DNA of 64,000 nt from Paenibacillus pabuli (GTDB lineage: Bacteria > Bacillota > Bacilli > Paenibacillales > Paenibacillaceae): contig NZ_CP073714.1 in assembly GCF_023101145.1 (NCBI RefSeq), positions 4,898,001 to 4,962,000 on the forward strand, written 5' to 3'. Of this stretch, positions 16,361 through 24,913 are shown in pieces; the stretch's first letter is position 1; the number at the start of each line of letters is the position of its first letter. The translations under genes were made by a program, and so were the position numbers. Under the pieces are notes generated by a model. The model did no database searches, was not told the origin of the DNA, and worked only from the letters and a program-made list of their open reading frames with translations.

Positions 16361-17932
16361 TCAGTTTTGTGCAGCCGTGGCTGGGGTAACAAAATAATCG
16401 GCGTTGGCAAGTTTCAAGGTATGATCCTTTTCTTTGGCAGGAAACATCGCTTCTGCTGTACGAATCGCTTTCAGCAGTGCTTTGGCTTTATTTACGGTTT
16501 CTTCATATTCATTCTCAGGCACCGAATCCCATACGATTCCGGCTCCAGCCTGCACATAAGCTTTTCCCTTTTTGAAAATAATCGTACGGATCGTAATACA
16601 GGAATCCATGTTGCCCGAGAAACCCAGATAACCAATCGCACCTGCATAAGCACCCCGTGCTTCTTTTTCCAGTTCCGCGATAATCTCCATCGCACGCAGC
16701 TTCGGCGCACCGGATACCGTACCCGCTGGCAAACATGAAAGAAATGCATCAAAAAAATCCTTGTCTTCTCTAAGCTCGCCTGTAACATTGGACACCATGT
16801 GCATGACGTGGGAATATCGTTCAATTTCCATGAACATGTCACATTTCACACTTCCGAAGTTAGAGACGCGTCCCAGATCATTACGTCCCAGATCGACAAG
16901 CATCAGGTGTTCTGCACGTTCCTTCTCATCCTGCAGCAGATCTGCGGCCAATGCGCGATCTTCCGCTTCTGTTGCTCCTCTTGGGCGAGTCCCCGCAATC
17001 GGCCGTGTCTCTACACGGTTTCCATCCACTTTTACCAATGCTTCAGGGGAAGTCCCCACAATAATTTCATCGTCCATCTTCAGATAATACATGTAGGGTG
17101 ACGGATTCAGCGTCCGAAGCACGCGATATACATGCAGCGGAGATACTTCAGTATCAATATGGAAACGTTGGGATAATACGACTTGGAAAATATCTCCTGC
17201 CCGAATGTACTCTTTGGCCTGTTCTACATTCCCGATAAACTGTTCCTTCGTGAGGTTGGATTGAATGTCCCCCAGTTCCACGTCTCCTGGAATGGAACGT
17301 GGGTTCAGGTTCTCCCCTGGTCCTTGCTGCTGCAAACGTTCAGCCGCCTGTTCCAGCTTCTCAGAAGTTAAAGCATACGCTTGACGGATATCATCATCCG
17401 TTGCACCATCTTTCACGTGTACATTGCCCACAAGCAGCATCTGCTGCTTCACATGGTCAAACACGATAATCTGGTCACAGAACATGAAGCGGATATCATC
17501 CATTTTCAGATCATCCAGCGCATGGGCCGGAAGCTTCTCATAATATTGCAGCAGATCGTATCCAAAGAAACCTATTGCCCCGCCTGTAAATGGCGGCAGT
17601 TCATCATCTTTCGGACTACGATACTTACGCAGCAATGCTTTGAGTTCTTCAATTGGCTTGCCCGGTAGTTCTCGAATCTGTCCCGCTTCTTCTACCACGA
17701 TCCGGCCTTTTTTGGCGGAGATCATCAGGAACGGATCTGTACCGATGAAGGAATATCTCGCCCATTGAATTCCACCCTCCACACTTTCCAGCAGAAATGC
17801 CCGGTCGTTGTCAGCATAACGGCGGAAAATCCGAATCGGGGTCTCCATGTCTGCCAGAATCCGTTTGACTACCGGAATCAGATTATATTCATTCGACATT
17901 TTCAGTACTTGATTAACGTTTGGCGTTATCAT
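16361..17932 (-). CDS. trpE: anthranilate synthase component I
   Basis: 523 residues of the chorismate-binding family. It makes anthranilate from chorismate, the first committed step of tryptophan synthesis. The core motifs PSPYMYYLKM, IAGTRPRG and HLMLVDLGRNDLGRVS are present, and GAPKLRAMEII lies near residue 400. No trpG gene follows; as in B. subtilis the glutaminase subunit is presumably encoded in a folate operon elsewhere. AAAGGACG precedes the ATG, and a MITE-like element ends only 24 bases upstream of the start codon. TRAP attenuation is predicted from the leader. Confidence 0.97.
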   Translation of the reverse strand: MITPNVNQVLKMSNEYNLIPVVKRILADMETPIRIFRRYADNDRAFLLESVEGGIQWARYSFIGTDPFLMISAKKGRIVVEEAGQIRELPGKPIEELKALLRKYRSPKDDELPPFTGGAIGFFGYDLLQYYEKLPAHALDDLKMDDIRFMFCDQIIVFDHVKQQMLLVGNVHVKDGATDDDIRQAYALTSEKLEQAAERLQQQGPGENLNPRSIPGDVELGDIQSNLTKEQFIGNVEQAKEYIRAGDIFQVVLSQRFHIDTEVSPLHVYRVLRTLNPSPYMYYLKMDDEIIVGTSPEALVKVDGNRVETRPIAGTRPRGATEAEDRALAADLLQDEKERAEHLMLVDLGRNDLGRVSNFGSVKCDMFMEIERYSHVMHMVSNVTGELREDKDFFDAFLSCLPAGTVSGAPKLRAMEIIAELEKEARGAYAGAIGYLGFSGNMDSCITIRTIIFKKGKAYVQAGAGIVWDSVPENEYEETVNKAKALLKAIRTAEAMFPAKEKDHTLKLANADYFVTPATAAQN

Positions 17933-17955
17933 CAGATCACGTCCTTTCAGATTTA

Positions 17956-18142
17956 TATAAGTTCAACTAAAGAGGTTTACACTGAGCACTCCGATGACAG
18001 AACAACCTTCCGATCGCTGTTATCCCCAGATTTTTTGATTCCCTTTCTAAAGGGAAAATCCGGTGATAAAGGAGAACGCTCCGCTTCTTCAGGTTATTTC
18101 TGTCCTCTCCGTTTTTGTGTAAAAAGTTTAGTTGAACCTATA
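17956..18142. mobile_element. MITE-like element in the trpE 5' untranslated region
   Basis: A 187-bp stretch bounded by 16-bp inverted repeats (TATAAGTTCAACTAAA at the left, its complement with one mismatch at the right). It has no reading frame of use. The TA at each end would fit a TA target duplication, as in IS630/Tc1-type non-autonomous elements, but this is inference. A partial, diverged copy lies at 6846-6912. It sits between the trp attenuator and the trpE ribosome site. Confidence 0.65.
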
Positions 18143-18171
18143 TGGGTAGAAGAAACAATTCAATATACAAC

Positions 18172-18200
18172 AAAAAACCTCTACCATCAGGTAGAGGTTT
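18172..18200 (-). terminator. trp attenuator terminator
   Basis: AAACCTCTACC and GGTAGAGGTTT form an 11-bp stem with a 4-base loop and a T run on the minus strand. The 5' arm contains CTCTAC, which can pair with GTAGAG inside the TRAP-binding triplets, so an alternative antiterminator is possible. Confidence 0.8.
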
Positions 18201-18522
18201 GGTTATAAGCTGTTTCAACAGGTTGGTGCTTCATAAATAACAAGTCCCTATACATACATCCATACCGAATTATCACACAGGTTGTTGTACGGATGTCTCA
18301 TACATCCATCAAATACGAAGGAAATGTAGCGGCATACACTGATTCTCATCCAAAGCATTCATTCTCTCATGAAATGTATGGGAGTTCAGTCGCACTATAC
18401 CTAAACAAAACGATGTCGCTAGACACGTTTGCATTCCTTCATCCTGTTTCAAATAATTCCGTAGCACGACGTACCGCGAATCAGTTGACCGGCTTCTTTT
18501 GCTCCGGTTACCACCCGCTGGA

Positions 18523-18578
18523 CTCTGCTATATACTCCACTCATCTCAGCTGCTCTCAGCTCAATCTCTACTCTACTC
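18523..18578 (-). promoter_or_regulatory. TRAP-binding site of the trp leader, 11 triplets
   Basis: The transcript carries GAG, GAG, GAG, GAG, GAG, CAG, GAG, GAG, GAG, TAG, GAG. Spacers are 2, 2, 3, 2, 2, 2, 2, 2, 4 and 2 nt. Ten are consensus G/UAG triplets, and with the CAG in register the total is 11, the number of TRAP subunits in the ring. The array begins a few bases after the expected start of transcription from the promoter at 18590-18618. mtrB, encoding TRAP, is in the same window at 28133-28354. Confidence 0.85.
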
Positions 18579-18589
18579 AACTGGTTCTC

Positions 18590-18618
18590 ACTATACATCA
18601 TTCCGAATGATTTGACAA
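18590..18618 (-). promoter_or_regulatory. trp promoter
   Basis: Minus strand TTGTCA (18613-18618), 17-base spacer, TATAGT (18590-18595). It begins 12 bases downstream of the aroH stop, so the trp genes can be transcribed separately from aroCBH as well as by read-through. Confidence 0.75.
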
Positions 18619-18629
18619 CCATTCTAATC

Positions 18630-19007
18630 TTACGAATTGGAAGGTGCCGCCAAATCGGGACGCAGAGACTGTGCACCGTTAAGATACACATGGTTGATCT
18701 CATTTTGACCTTTTGCAGTGTTAACGTGTACCATAAAACGGATACACTGTGGCAAAGCGCCTGCAACTGGAACTTCCAATGCACACATCAAAGGTACAAG
18801 CTCCCAGCCATCCAACTGGCGAATTGCCTTTGCCGGGAAAGCAGCATCCAGATCTCCAGTCATCGTAATCCACACACTGCAAATATCTTCGGGTTGAATC
18901 TCGTTACGATCCACGATTTCCTGCAATAGTACAGCCGTTTCTTTCAAAATATGTTCTTCGTTATTATGCGTGACCGTAGTAGCCCCGCGAATTCCCCGTG
19001 TAACCAT
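18630..19007 (-). CDS. aroH: monofunctional chorismate mutase, AroH type
   Basis: 125 residues, the trimeric AroH fold. The N-terminal VTRGIRGATTV and the central IWITMTGDLDAAFPA carry active-site arginines and aspartate typical of the B. subtilis enzyme. It converts chorismate to prephenate for phenylalanine and tyrosine synthesis. It starts 5 bases after aroB and is the last gene before the trp promoter. Confidence 0.95.
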   Translation of the reverse strand: MVTRGIRGATTVTHNNEEHILKETAVLLQEIVDRNEIQPEDICSVWITMTGDLDAAFPAKAIRQLDGWELVPLMCALEVPVAGALPQCIRFMVHVNTAKGQNEINHVYLNGAQSLRPDLAAPSNS

Positions 19008-19012
19008 CGCTT

Positions 19013-20107
19013 TTAATCTCCCTTCTTGAGCATTTCTATGACTTCACGTACTGCCGTTACCGGTACATCCTTCACAATTCTGGCAGCGCCGATCCGGTCA
19101 GGAATAATGAAGACCATATGGCCCTCACGGAACTTTTTGTCGTGCATCATGGCATCCATTAATGCATCCGTATCCAGATGTTTTGGCATCGTCACCGGAA
19201 GACGCAGTGAACGCAGCATGCGAACCGTATCGTCATAAAGTCCTGCTGGGGCCCCTAACTTCTCGCCGAGCAATGCCGAGCCCGCCATACCAATTGAGAT
19301 AGCTTCACCATGAAGAAATTCACCATACCCGGCAATCGCTTCAATGGCATGACCAATCGTATGACCCAGGTTTAACAATGCACGTTCTCCATTTTCACGT
19401 TCATCTCGTGATACAATCTCTGCCTTGATCCCACAGCCTCTTTCCAATCCATATCCCAGCGCTTCCGGATCAAGAGCAAGCAGTTCCTCCGCATGCTCCT
19501 CACACCAGTATGCAAAAGCTTCATCCCGAATCAGACCGTGCTTCAGCATCTCTGACAAACCAGCCGAGACGTCCCGTGGCGGCAAAGTTTGAAGCGTATC
19601 GACATCATAGAGCACCAGCTCTGGCTGATGGAATGCACCGATCATATTTTTAGCCAGCGGATGATTGACAGCTACCTTGCCGCCAACACTGCTGTCATGC
19701 GCCAGGATCGTTGTAGGTACTTGTACAAACTTGATACCACGCATATATGTAGCAGCGACAAAGCCAGCAAGATCCCCCACTACACCGCCGCCTAGAGCAA
19801 TAATAGCCGAACTGCGATCCAGTTTGCCTTCAATGGCAGCGGTCATCATATCTTGATATACCGAAAGGGATTTCGAGGTTTCACCAGATGGAACTACTGC
19901 GGAAACGACGGTAAAACCAGCCGTACGCAGTGTTTGTTCCAGACCAGACAAGTATTTGGGTGCCACATGCTCATCAGTAATAATGAGTAAGGGGCTTTTT
20001 TTCGTTAAGCCATATTGCTCAAAATATTGAGGAGCTTGAGCCAGCAGGCCGCTGCCAATCAGAATTGGATAAGAACGCTCCTCCAACTGCACTGTCAGCT
20101 GGCGCAT
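19013..20107 (-). CDS. aroB: 3-dehydroquinate synthase
   Basis: About 364 residues from the ATG at 20107. It cyclises DAHP to 3-dehydroquinate, the second step of the shikimate pathway. The NAD-binding GGGVVGDLAGFVAA lies near residue 110; LNLGHTIGHAIE near 258 and H at FLHGEAIS near 275 provide zinc ligands. The frame is open to 20203, overlapping aroC, but MRQLTVQLEERSYPI is the natural N-terminus and lies 1 base after the aroC stop. Confidence 0.97.
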   Translation of the reverse strand: MRQLTVQLEERSYPILIGSGLLAQAPQYFEQYGLTKKSPLLIITDEHVAPKYLSGLEQTLRTAGFTVVSAVVPSGETSKSLSVYQDMMTAAIEGKLDRSSAIIALGGGVVGDLAGFVAATYMRGIKFVQVPTTILAHDSSVGGKVAVNHPLAKNMIGAFHQPELVLYDVDTLQTLPPRDVSAGLSEMLKHGLIRDEAFAYWCEEHAEELLALDPEALGYGLERGCGIKAEIVSRDERENGERALLNLGHTIGHAIEAIAGYGEFLHGEAISIGMAGSALLGEKLGAPAGLYDDTVRMLRSLRLPVTMPKHLDTDALMDAMMHDKKFREGHMVFIIPDRIGAARIVKDVPVTAVREVIEMLKKGD

Positions 20108-20108
20108 C

Positions 20109-21278
20109 TTAATAATTCTCCAGTTGATTATTGTAGTTGGCAAAGTTCGCGCGGATTTCCTCCATGGAATCTCCGCCAAATTTCTCCAGGAAAGCTTTTG
20201 CAATTTCCCATGCTACCACATGCTCCATCACGACACTCGCTGCCGGAACAGCACATGCATCAGAACGCTCGACCTGAGCTGTGAATGCTTCTTTGGTATC
20301 AATATCCACACTTTGAAGTGGTTTGTACAAGGTAGGAATAGGTTTCATAACCCCACGTACCACAACTGGCATACCGTTTGTCATTCCGCCCTCGAATCCG
20401 CCCAAACGGTTGGTAGCCCGGTGATAACCACGCTCATCACTATGCACGATCTCATCATGCACCTGAGAACCACGAATCGTTCCGGCTTCGAACCCGATAC
20501 CAATTTCCACACCTTTGAATGCGTTAATGGACATTACTCCCTGAGCAATCCGTGCATCCAGTTTACGATCATATTGTACGTGGCTACCAAGACCTACAGG
20601 CACACCTTCAACGATACATTCAACGATTCCACCGATGGAGTCGCCTTCCTGCTTGATCTGGTCGATGTACGCTTCCATCTTCTTCTCGGTTTCTGCATCG
20701 GTTACACGTACGGAGGAAGCTTCAGTCACTTCGATCAGTTCATCGATCGGCAGATCTTGATATGGAGCTTCAATTTCTCCGATACGCAGCACACGCCCAG
20801 CTACCTTGATTCCGAATTCAGCAAGGAATTGACGTGCAATAGCACCACATGCTACACGCACCGTTGTTTCACGGGCACTGGAACGTTCCAGTACATTACG
20901 CAAATCTTTCAGGTTATATTTCAGCCCGCCATTCAAATCGGCATGTCCCGGACGCGGACGATGAACGCGACGTTTCTCTTCGTCACTGCCTTCAATTGGC
21001 TCAATATTCATAATATTCTGCCAGTGTTTCCAGTCATTATTTTGCACAACCAACGCTACGGGAGCACCCGTTGTATATCCGTGACGGATACCACCAACAA
21101 AGTTGGCCTGATCCTTCTCAATTTGCATGCGGCGTCCACGGCCATATCCCTTCTGGCGGCGGTGAAGCTGAAAATTCAGCTCTTCAAAGTCAATATTCAG
21201 ATTGCTTGGCAACCCTTCAATAATTGCGGTTAATTGGGGTCCGTGCGTCTCCCCTGCGGTTAAATACCGTAAACTCAT
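20109..21278 (-). CDS. aroC: chorismate synthase
   Basis: 389 residues from the ATG at 21278, which follows GGGGG; the start at 21311 would add a non-family tail. The N-terminus SLRYLTAGETHGPQ and the motifs GRGRRMQIE, RPGHADLNGGLKY and RSSARETTVRVA are family signatures for FMN-dependent conversion of EPSP to chorismate. First gene of the aro/trp supraoperon (aroF in B. subtilis naming). A sigma-A promoter is visible about 65 bases upstream. Confidence 0.97.
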   Translation of the reverse strand: MSLRYLTAGETHGPQLTAIIEGLPSNLNIDFEELNFQLHRRQKGYGRGRRMQIEKDQANFVGGIRHGYTTGAPVALVVQNNDWKHWQNIMNIEPIEGSDEEKRRVHRPRPGHADLNGGLKYNLKDLRNVLERSSARETTVRVACGAIARQFLAEFGIKVAGRVLRIGEIEAPYQDLPIDELIEVTEASSVRVTDAETEKKMEAYIDQIKQEGDSIGGIVECIVEGVPVGLGSHVQYDRKLDARIAQGVMSINAFKGVEIGIGFEAGTIRGSQVHDEIVHSDERGYHRATNRLGGFEGGMTNGMPVVVRGVMKPIPTLYKPLQSVDIDTKEAFTAQVERSDACAVPAASVVMEHVVAWEIAKAFLEKFGGDSMEEIRANFANYNNQLENY

Positions 21279-21340
21279 AATACGTTCCCCCTTTAAACTG
21301 TTAAACTTCACATTGCTAAAATCCCATAATTTCTTTGCTT

Positions 21341-21369
21341 ATTATAGTATAGCTGACCGGCTTTGACAA
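21341..21369 (-). promoter_or_regulatory. promoter of the aroC-aroB-aroH unit
   Basis: Minus strand TTGTCA (21364-21369), 17-base spacer, TATAAT (21341-21346), about 65 bases before the aroC start. One mismatch from consensus. Confidence 0.75.
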
Positions 21370-21523
21370 GAAAGCCGCTCGTTTCTTGTCCTAAAATGGA
21401 TGGGACTTGATTCGGATTCATTGAGATTCCCGCGTGTATGAGAAACATCATTCATCCGTTATGTAAATAACCGCCTGGACACGTTTGAATGTGCGCGCCA
21501 GACGGTTATGAAATCCATTGAAC

Positions 21524-22318
21524 TTATTTTTTGCGATAAAAAAATGTTTCCGCAGTCTCCAGACCATATTGTCCTGGGGAAAAGATCTGCTCCGTACTGC
21601 CCACGAACAAAATACCGCCTGGACGCAAACTTGTTGCAAACTTGTGATACAACAGGTTTTTGGCTTCCTCGGTAAAATAGATCATGACATTTCGGCACAC
21701 AATCAGATCATACCCTTCGTCAAAACGATCCAACAACAAATTTTGCTTCATGAACTTGACCGAACTTTTCAGTTGTTCATCAATACGGTATACCAAGCCA
21801 TCCTGCTTGAAGTATCGATTTGCTGTTTCCTTTGGTACATCTTTGAGAGAGCGTTCCATATAACGCCCTTCCTTGGCTTTGGCGAGAGCACCTTCATCCA
21901 GGTCACTTGCCGTAATGGAGCTTCCCTTGAGAATGCCCATCGTGTCCAGAATCATCGCCAGAGTGTAAGGTTCTTCGCCTGTAGAACAAGCAGCACTCCA
22001 CACCTTAACACCACGCTTTGGACCCAGCAGCTCAGGCAGGATTTCATCTCGCAGTACTTCCCAGCGATTAGGGTTACGCCAAAATTCCGAGACATTAATG
22101 GTCATGCGATCCAAAAACTCATAAAACAGGGACTTATCCTTTTGCATAGCATCAAAAAAGATAGAAAACGTATGAAATCCGTTTTTGTTACGAAGTGTGG
22201 TCAGCCTTCTTTTCATCTGGCCTTCCTTGTATTGAGCAAGATCAATGCCTGTGCTCTCTTTGATTTTCCGAATAAATCCGGTGTAATCCGGGTCTAGTAG
22301 TTGTTCCTGCTCCAGCAT
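21524..22318 (-). CDS. cheR: chemoreceptor methyltransferase CheR
   Basis: 264 residues. It methylates glutamates of chemoreceptors using S-adenosylmethionine. The N-terminal helical domain (MKRRLTTLRNKNGF region) precedes the SAM-binding domain with VWSAACSTGEEPYTLAM near residue 108 and YDLIVCRNVMIYF near 208. In B. subtilis cheR likewise lies between ndk and the aro genes. It begins 25 bases after ndk, so the two are probably cotranscribed. Confidence 0.95.
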   Translation of the reverse strand: MLEQEQLLDPDYTGFIRKIKESTGIDLAQYKEGQMKRRLTTLRNKNGFHTFSIFFDAMQKDKSLFYEFLDRMTINVSEFWRNPNRWEVLRDEILPELLGPKRGVKVWSAACSTGEEPYTLAMILDTMGILKGSSITASDLDEGALAKAKEGRYMERSLKDVPKETANRYFKQDGLVYRIDEQLKSSVKFMKQNLLLDRFDEGYDLIVCRNVMIYFTEEAKNLLYHKFATSLRPGGILFVGSTEQIFSPGQYGLETAETFFYRKK

Positions 22319-22342
22319 CGTATCACCCTTCTGGCTAAAAAA

Positions 22343-22786
22343 TTACAACCAGGCTGCGATGCTCTTGTCGTATGTTACCAGCTCATCTGGAGCAAAGAAG
22401 TTTGCTGCTTCACGAGTAGCGCTTTCCGGTGAATCCGCCCCATGAATCAAATTATGCGGTGTGTGGCTGGCGAAATCTCCGCGAATGGTACCCGGAGCCG
22501 CTTCCTTCACATTGGTTTTCCCGATTACGATGCGCGCAAGCGCGACGATGTCGTCACCTTCCCAGACCATAGCAAATACAGGCCCAGATGTGATAAAACG
22601 AACCAGATCATCGAAGAACGGTTTCCCCTCATGTTCAGCATAATGGCGTTTGGCCTGATCTTGAGACATCTGCACCAGCTTGCCTGCCACCAACTTAAAT
22701 CCTTTGTCTTCCAGACGGCTAACGATACGCCCTATCAAACCACGCTGCACACCATCCGGCTTCACCATCAAAAATGTACGATCCAT
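22343..22786 (-). CDS. ndk: nucleoside diphosphate kinase
   Basis: 147 residues. It moves the terminal phosphate of ATP to other nucleoside diphosphates. MDRTFLMVKPDGVQRG is the typical N-terminus, and the phospho-accepting histidine is in NLIHGADSPESA near residue 116. GAGGAG lies 8 bases before the ATG at 22786, which is preferred over the one at 22801. Confidence 0.97.
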   Translation of the reverse strand: MDRTFLMVKPDGVQRGLIGRIVSRLEDKGFKLVAGKLVQMSQDQAKRHYAEHEGKPFFDDLVRFITSGPVFAMVWEGDDIVALARIVIGKTNVKEAAPGTIRGDFASHTPHNLIHGADSPESATREAANFFAPDELVTYDKSIAAWL

Positions 22787-22982
22787 AGGCTCACTCCTCA
22801 CTCACGGTTCAAAGTTATTTCATTATGTAAACGCAATCCCTTTGATTGTAACATACATGTCCAAATCCTCCCAATGAGGAATATCACATGAACGTTATTT
22901 TTTGAGTAAGAACAGCTGCATGAGGAACTGCGTTCATGCAAAGATGTCCGTTCCTGGCAGCGTATCGTAATGTTCAAACATA

Positions 22983-23957
22983 TTAATGCGTACGTTTGAC
23001 CACAAAATGAGCGATATCACGCAAGTTTTTGGTGGTCTTGATGTTAGGCAGTTGATCCAGAGCATCGAGCGCTTTCTTCATATATCGGTCAGCCAAGGCT
23101 TCTGCTTTAGCAATTCCTTGACTTTGGCGAATCATTCCAATCGCATCGGATGCACTCGCCCGTCCCTCCTCATGCTGGACGCGGGTTATCTCCTCCAGCA
23201 AAGGCTCACGCATGTCTGGTTCCTGCAATGCATACAGTACCGGCAGCGTAATATTTCCCTGTTTCATATCACTGCCTGGAGGCTTGCCCAGCTGTTTCTC
23301 AGTACCAACCAGATCAAGTACATCGTCCTGAATCTGGAACGCCATACCCACGTTGTAACCGTAGGTGTACAGCAACGAAGATTCTTTCTCCGGTGCACGC
23401 GTAGCAAGTGCCCCCAGCTGGCAGCTGACAGCAATAAGAAGCGCCGTTTTGCGACGAATTCGCAAGAGATAGTTACGCACACTTTGTCCCGTATTAAAAA
23501 AGTCCCGAATTTGTTCCATTTCACCAATGGACATCTGCACCATTGCTTTGGCCAGAATACGGTGTATCGCCGGATCGGACAGGCCCGCAGTCATCTCAAG
23601 CGCCTTGCCGTAAATATAATCTCCGGTGTACATGGCAATCCGATTATCCCATTTGGATTTCACCGTTGGTTTCCCTCTCCGCGTCGCGGCATTATCAATA
23701 ACATCATCGTGAACCAGAGAAGCCGAATGAATCAATTCCAACGGAACCGCTACCAGCTTCAAACGTTCAATGTCATATGTACCAAATTTCCCACCGAGTA
23801 ACACAAATACCGGACGCAAACGCTTACCCCCTGCCTTGAGCAGGTGAAGTGACGTTTCGCTTAGCAGCTTCTGTTCTCCCTGAACACTGCGATACAATTC
23901 TTTTTCAATGTAGTCCATGTCTTTTTTTAACAACCCGAAAATATCCAATAGTTTCAT
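22983..23957 (-). CDS. hepT: heptaprenyl diphosphate synthase component II
   Basis: 324 residues of the trans-polyprenyl synthase family. Both aspartate-rich motifs are visible: DDVID near residue 83 and DDVLD near residue 210, with GGKRLRP near residue 44. With HepS (26517-27380) it makes the C35 side chain of menaquinone. The small residues just before the first motif allow a long product. It lies at the end of the mtrB-hepS-menG unit, into which ubiA and ubiX are inserted. Confidence 0.93.
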   Translation of the reverse strand: MKLLDIFGLLKKDMDYIEKELYRSVQGEQKLLSETSLHLLKAGGKRLRPVFVLLGGKFGTYDIERLKLVAVPLELIHSASLVHDDVIDNAATRRGKPTVKSKWDNRIAMYTGDYIYGKALEMTAGLSDPAIHRILAKAMVQMSIGEMEQIRDFFNTGQSVRNYLLRIRRKTALLIAVSCQLGALATRAPEKESSLLYTYGYNVGMAFQIQDDVLDLVGTEKQLGKPPGSDMKQGNITLPVLYALQEPDMREPLLEEITRVQHEEGRASASDAIGMIRQSQGIAKAEALADRYMKKALDALDQLPNIKTTKNLRDIAHFVVKRTH

Positions 23958-24293
23958 TCGTTCACCCGTGTCAGCGTATTGTCAGTCCATAAATCCATGC
24001 TTACCTTCCCCTCCAGCAAGTCGGGCCTGCAGGCATAACGAAAAACCAGGGCTTGCCTTTCCTGCTTGTGTTCTTCTACGTTCTAATCTTCTTCGAATGT
24101 CAAGGCCGACATCCGGGAATTAAACTCTGCGACTTGTTCTGAAACATAAGTACAGAAGTTGCCGGAGCATGGGTCAAGGCTGTGGTCCAACCAAACATCA
24201 CCATCAGCGCTCACCAATACCCCGGGATTGGGGAACAACAAAGCCCCCTGCAATTCACAGTCAGCAGATTTAAAATTGCAGGAAGCTCAGAAG
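23958..24293 (-). other. 336-bp gap between ubiX and hepT
   Basis: The right part may encode a short protein (24083-24238, listed separately). The left part, 23958-24082, is the region before hepT and holds no other feature I can support. Confidence 0.5.
24083..24238 (-). CDS. possible 51-aa protein, unrecognised
   Basis: An open frame on the minus strand runs from a stop at 24287 to TAG at 24083. It reads as a plausible soluble peptide: FPNPGVLVSADGDVWLDH, then LDPCSGNFCTYVSEQVAEF and an acidic end FEED. A TTG at 24238 lies 5 bases after AGGGGG; other TTG or GTG codons nearby are possible. It has two cysteines in CSGNFC. I do not recognise a family. It may be a small cotranscribed gene or the remains of a larger one. 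Composition looks coding, but the start is not secure. Confidence 0.4.
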   Translation of the reverse strand: MFPNPGVLVSADGDVWLDHSLDPCSGNFCTYVSEQVAEFNSRMSALTFEED

Positions 24294-24911
24294 CTATCCC
24301 CGTTCATCCGGTTCACCCCATCTTGTAAACAGTTGATGCGGGATGCGCAAACTATCGAGCACTTTACCCACTAGAAACAGAATCAACTCGTCCATCGATT
24401 GGGGTTTGTAATAAAAAGCCGGCATGGCCGGTATCATGCGGACACCAAGCCGTGAAAGCTTCAGCATGTTTTCCAGGTGGATGGCATGCAGTGGCGTCTC
24501 ACGTGGCACCAGGATCAGCGTTCTTCCTTCTTTCATCATGACATCGGCAGCTCGGGACATCAGATTCTCCGACGACCCTTGTGCAATGGATGAAAGAGTA
24601 CCCATGGAGCAAGGCATGATAATCATGCCTTCTGCCAGGAAAGAACCGCTTGCGATAGAGGCACCAATATCACTAACAGGATGATAGATCAGGGAACCGG
24701 CACGACTACCGAATTTTTCTTCCAGTAAACGGTCCCGATTCGTAACATCCCAGTCCATTTCTTCTTTCAATACACGCCACCCGGCATTGGAGATCACCAG
24801 ATGCACGGTGTATTCAAGATCAAGCAGCGTTTCAATTAATCTGACGCCATATATACTTCCACTGGCCCCGGTAATTCCGACAACAAGTCGTTTATTGTCC
24901 GGCTGCTGCAT
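24294..24911 (-). CDS. ubiX: UbiX-family flavin prenyltransferase
   Basis: 205 residues. GITGASGSIYGVRLIE near residue 13 is the FMN-binding signature; MPCSMGTLSSIAQG near 98 and VPRETPLHAIHLENML near 132 are family motifs. UbiX makes prenylated FMN, the cofactor of UbiD-type decarboxylases. Located directly after ubiA (2-base gap) in a menaquinone gene cluster, it would supply a UbiD-like decarboxylase encoded elsewhere, as in the futalosine menaquinone route. Confidence 0.9.
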   Translation of the reverse strand: MQQPDNKRLVVGITGASGSIYGVRLIETLLDLEYTVHLVISNAGWRVLKEEMDWDVTNRDRLLEEKFGSRAGSLIYHPVSDIGASIASGSFLAEGMIIMPCSMGTLSSIAQGSSENLMSRAADVMMKEGRTLILVPRETPLHAIHLENMLKLSRLGVRMIPAMPAFYYKPQSMDELILFLVGKVLDSLRIPHQLFTRWGEPDERG

Positions 24912-24913
24912 CT

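Larger units (their letters stand above)
17933..18629 (-). other. trp operon leader region (697 bp without a gene)
   Basis: Read on the minus strand from aroH to trpE it holds, in order, a sigma-A promoter (18590-18618), an 11-triplet TRAP site (18523-18578), about 320 bases with no recognised feature, an intrinsic terminator (18172-18200), a MITE-like element (17956-18142) and the trpE ribosome site. Only very short reading frames occur. Confidence 0.75.

Noticed and set aside
18493..18515. T-box-like GGGTGGTAACCGG in the trp leader
   Set aside because: One extra base in the core, no stem I, and no terminator directly after it; the TRAP features explain the leader.
18449..18784. 111-codon minus-strand frame running through the trp promoter and TRAP site
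   Set aside because: It overlaps aroH in another frame and covers the promoter; the glutamate-rich part is the GAG triplets read as codons.
20124..21233. 369-codon plus-strand frame opposite aroC
   Set aside because: Shadow of a highly conserved enzyme on the other strand; histidine/threonine-rich, without a family or ribosome site.
21518..22297. 259-codon plus-strand frame opposite cheR
   Set aside because: Shadow frame; cheR motifs on the minus strand are complete.
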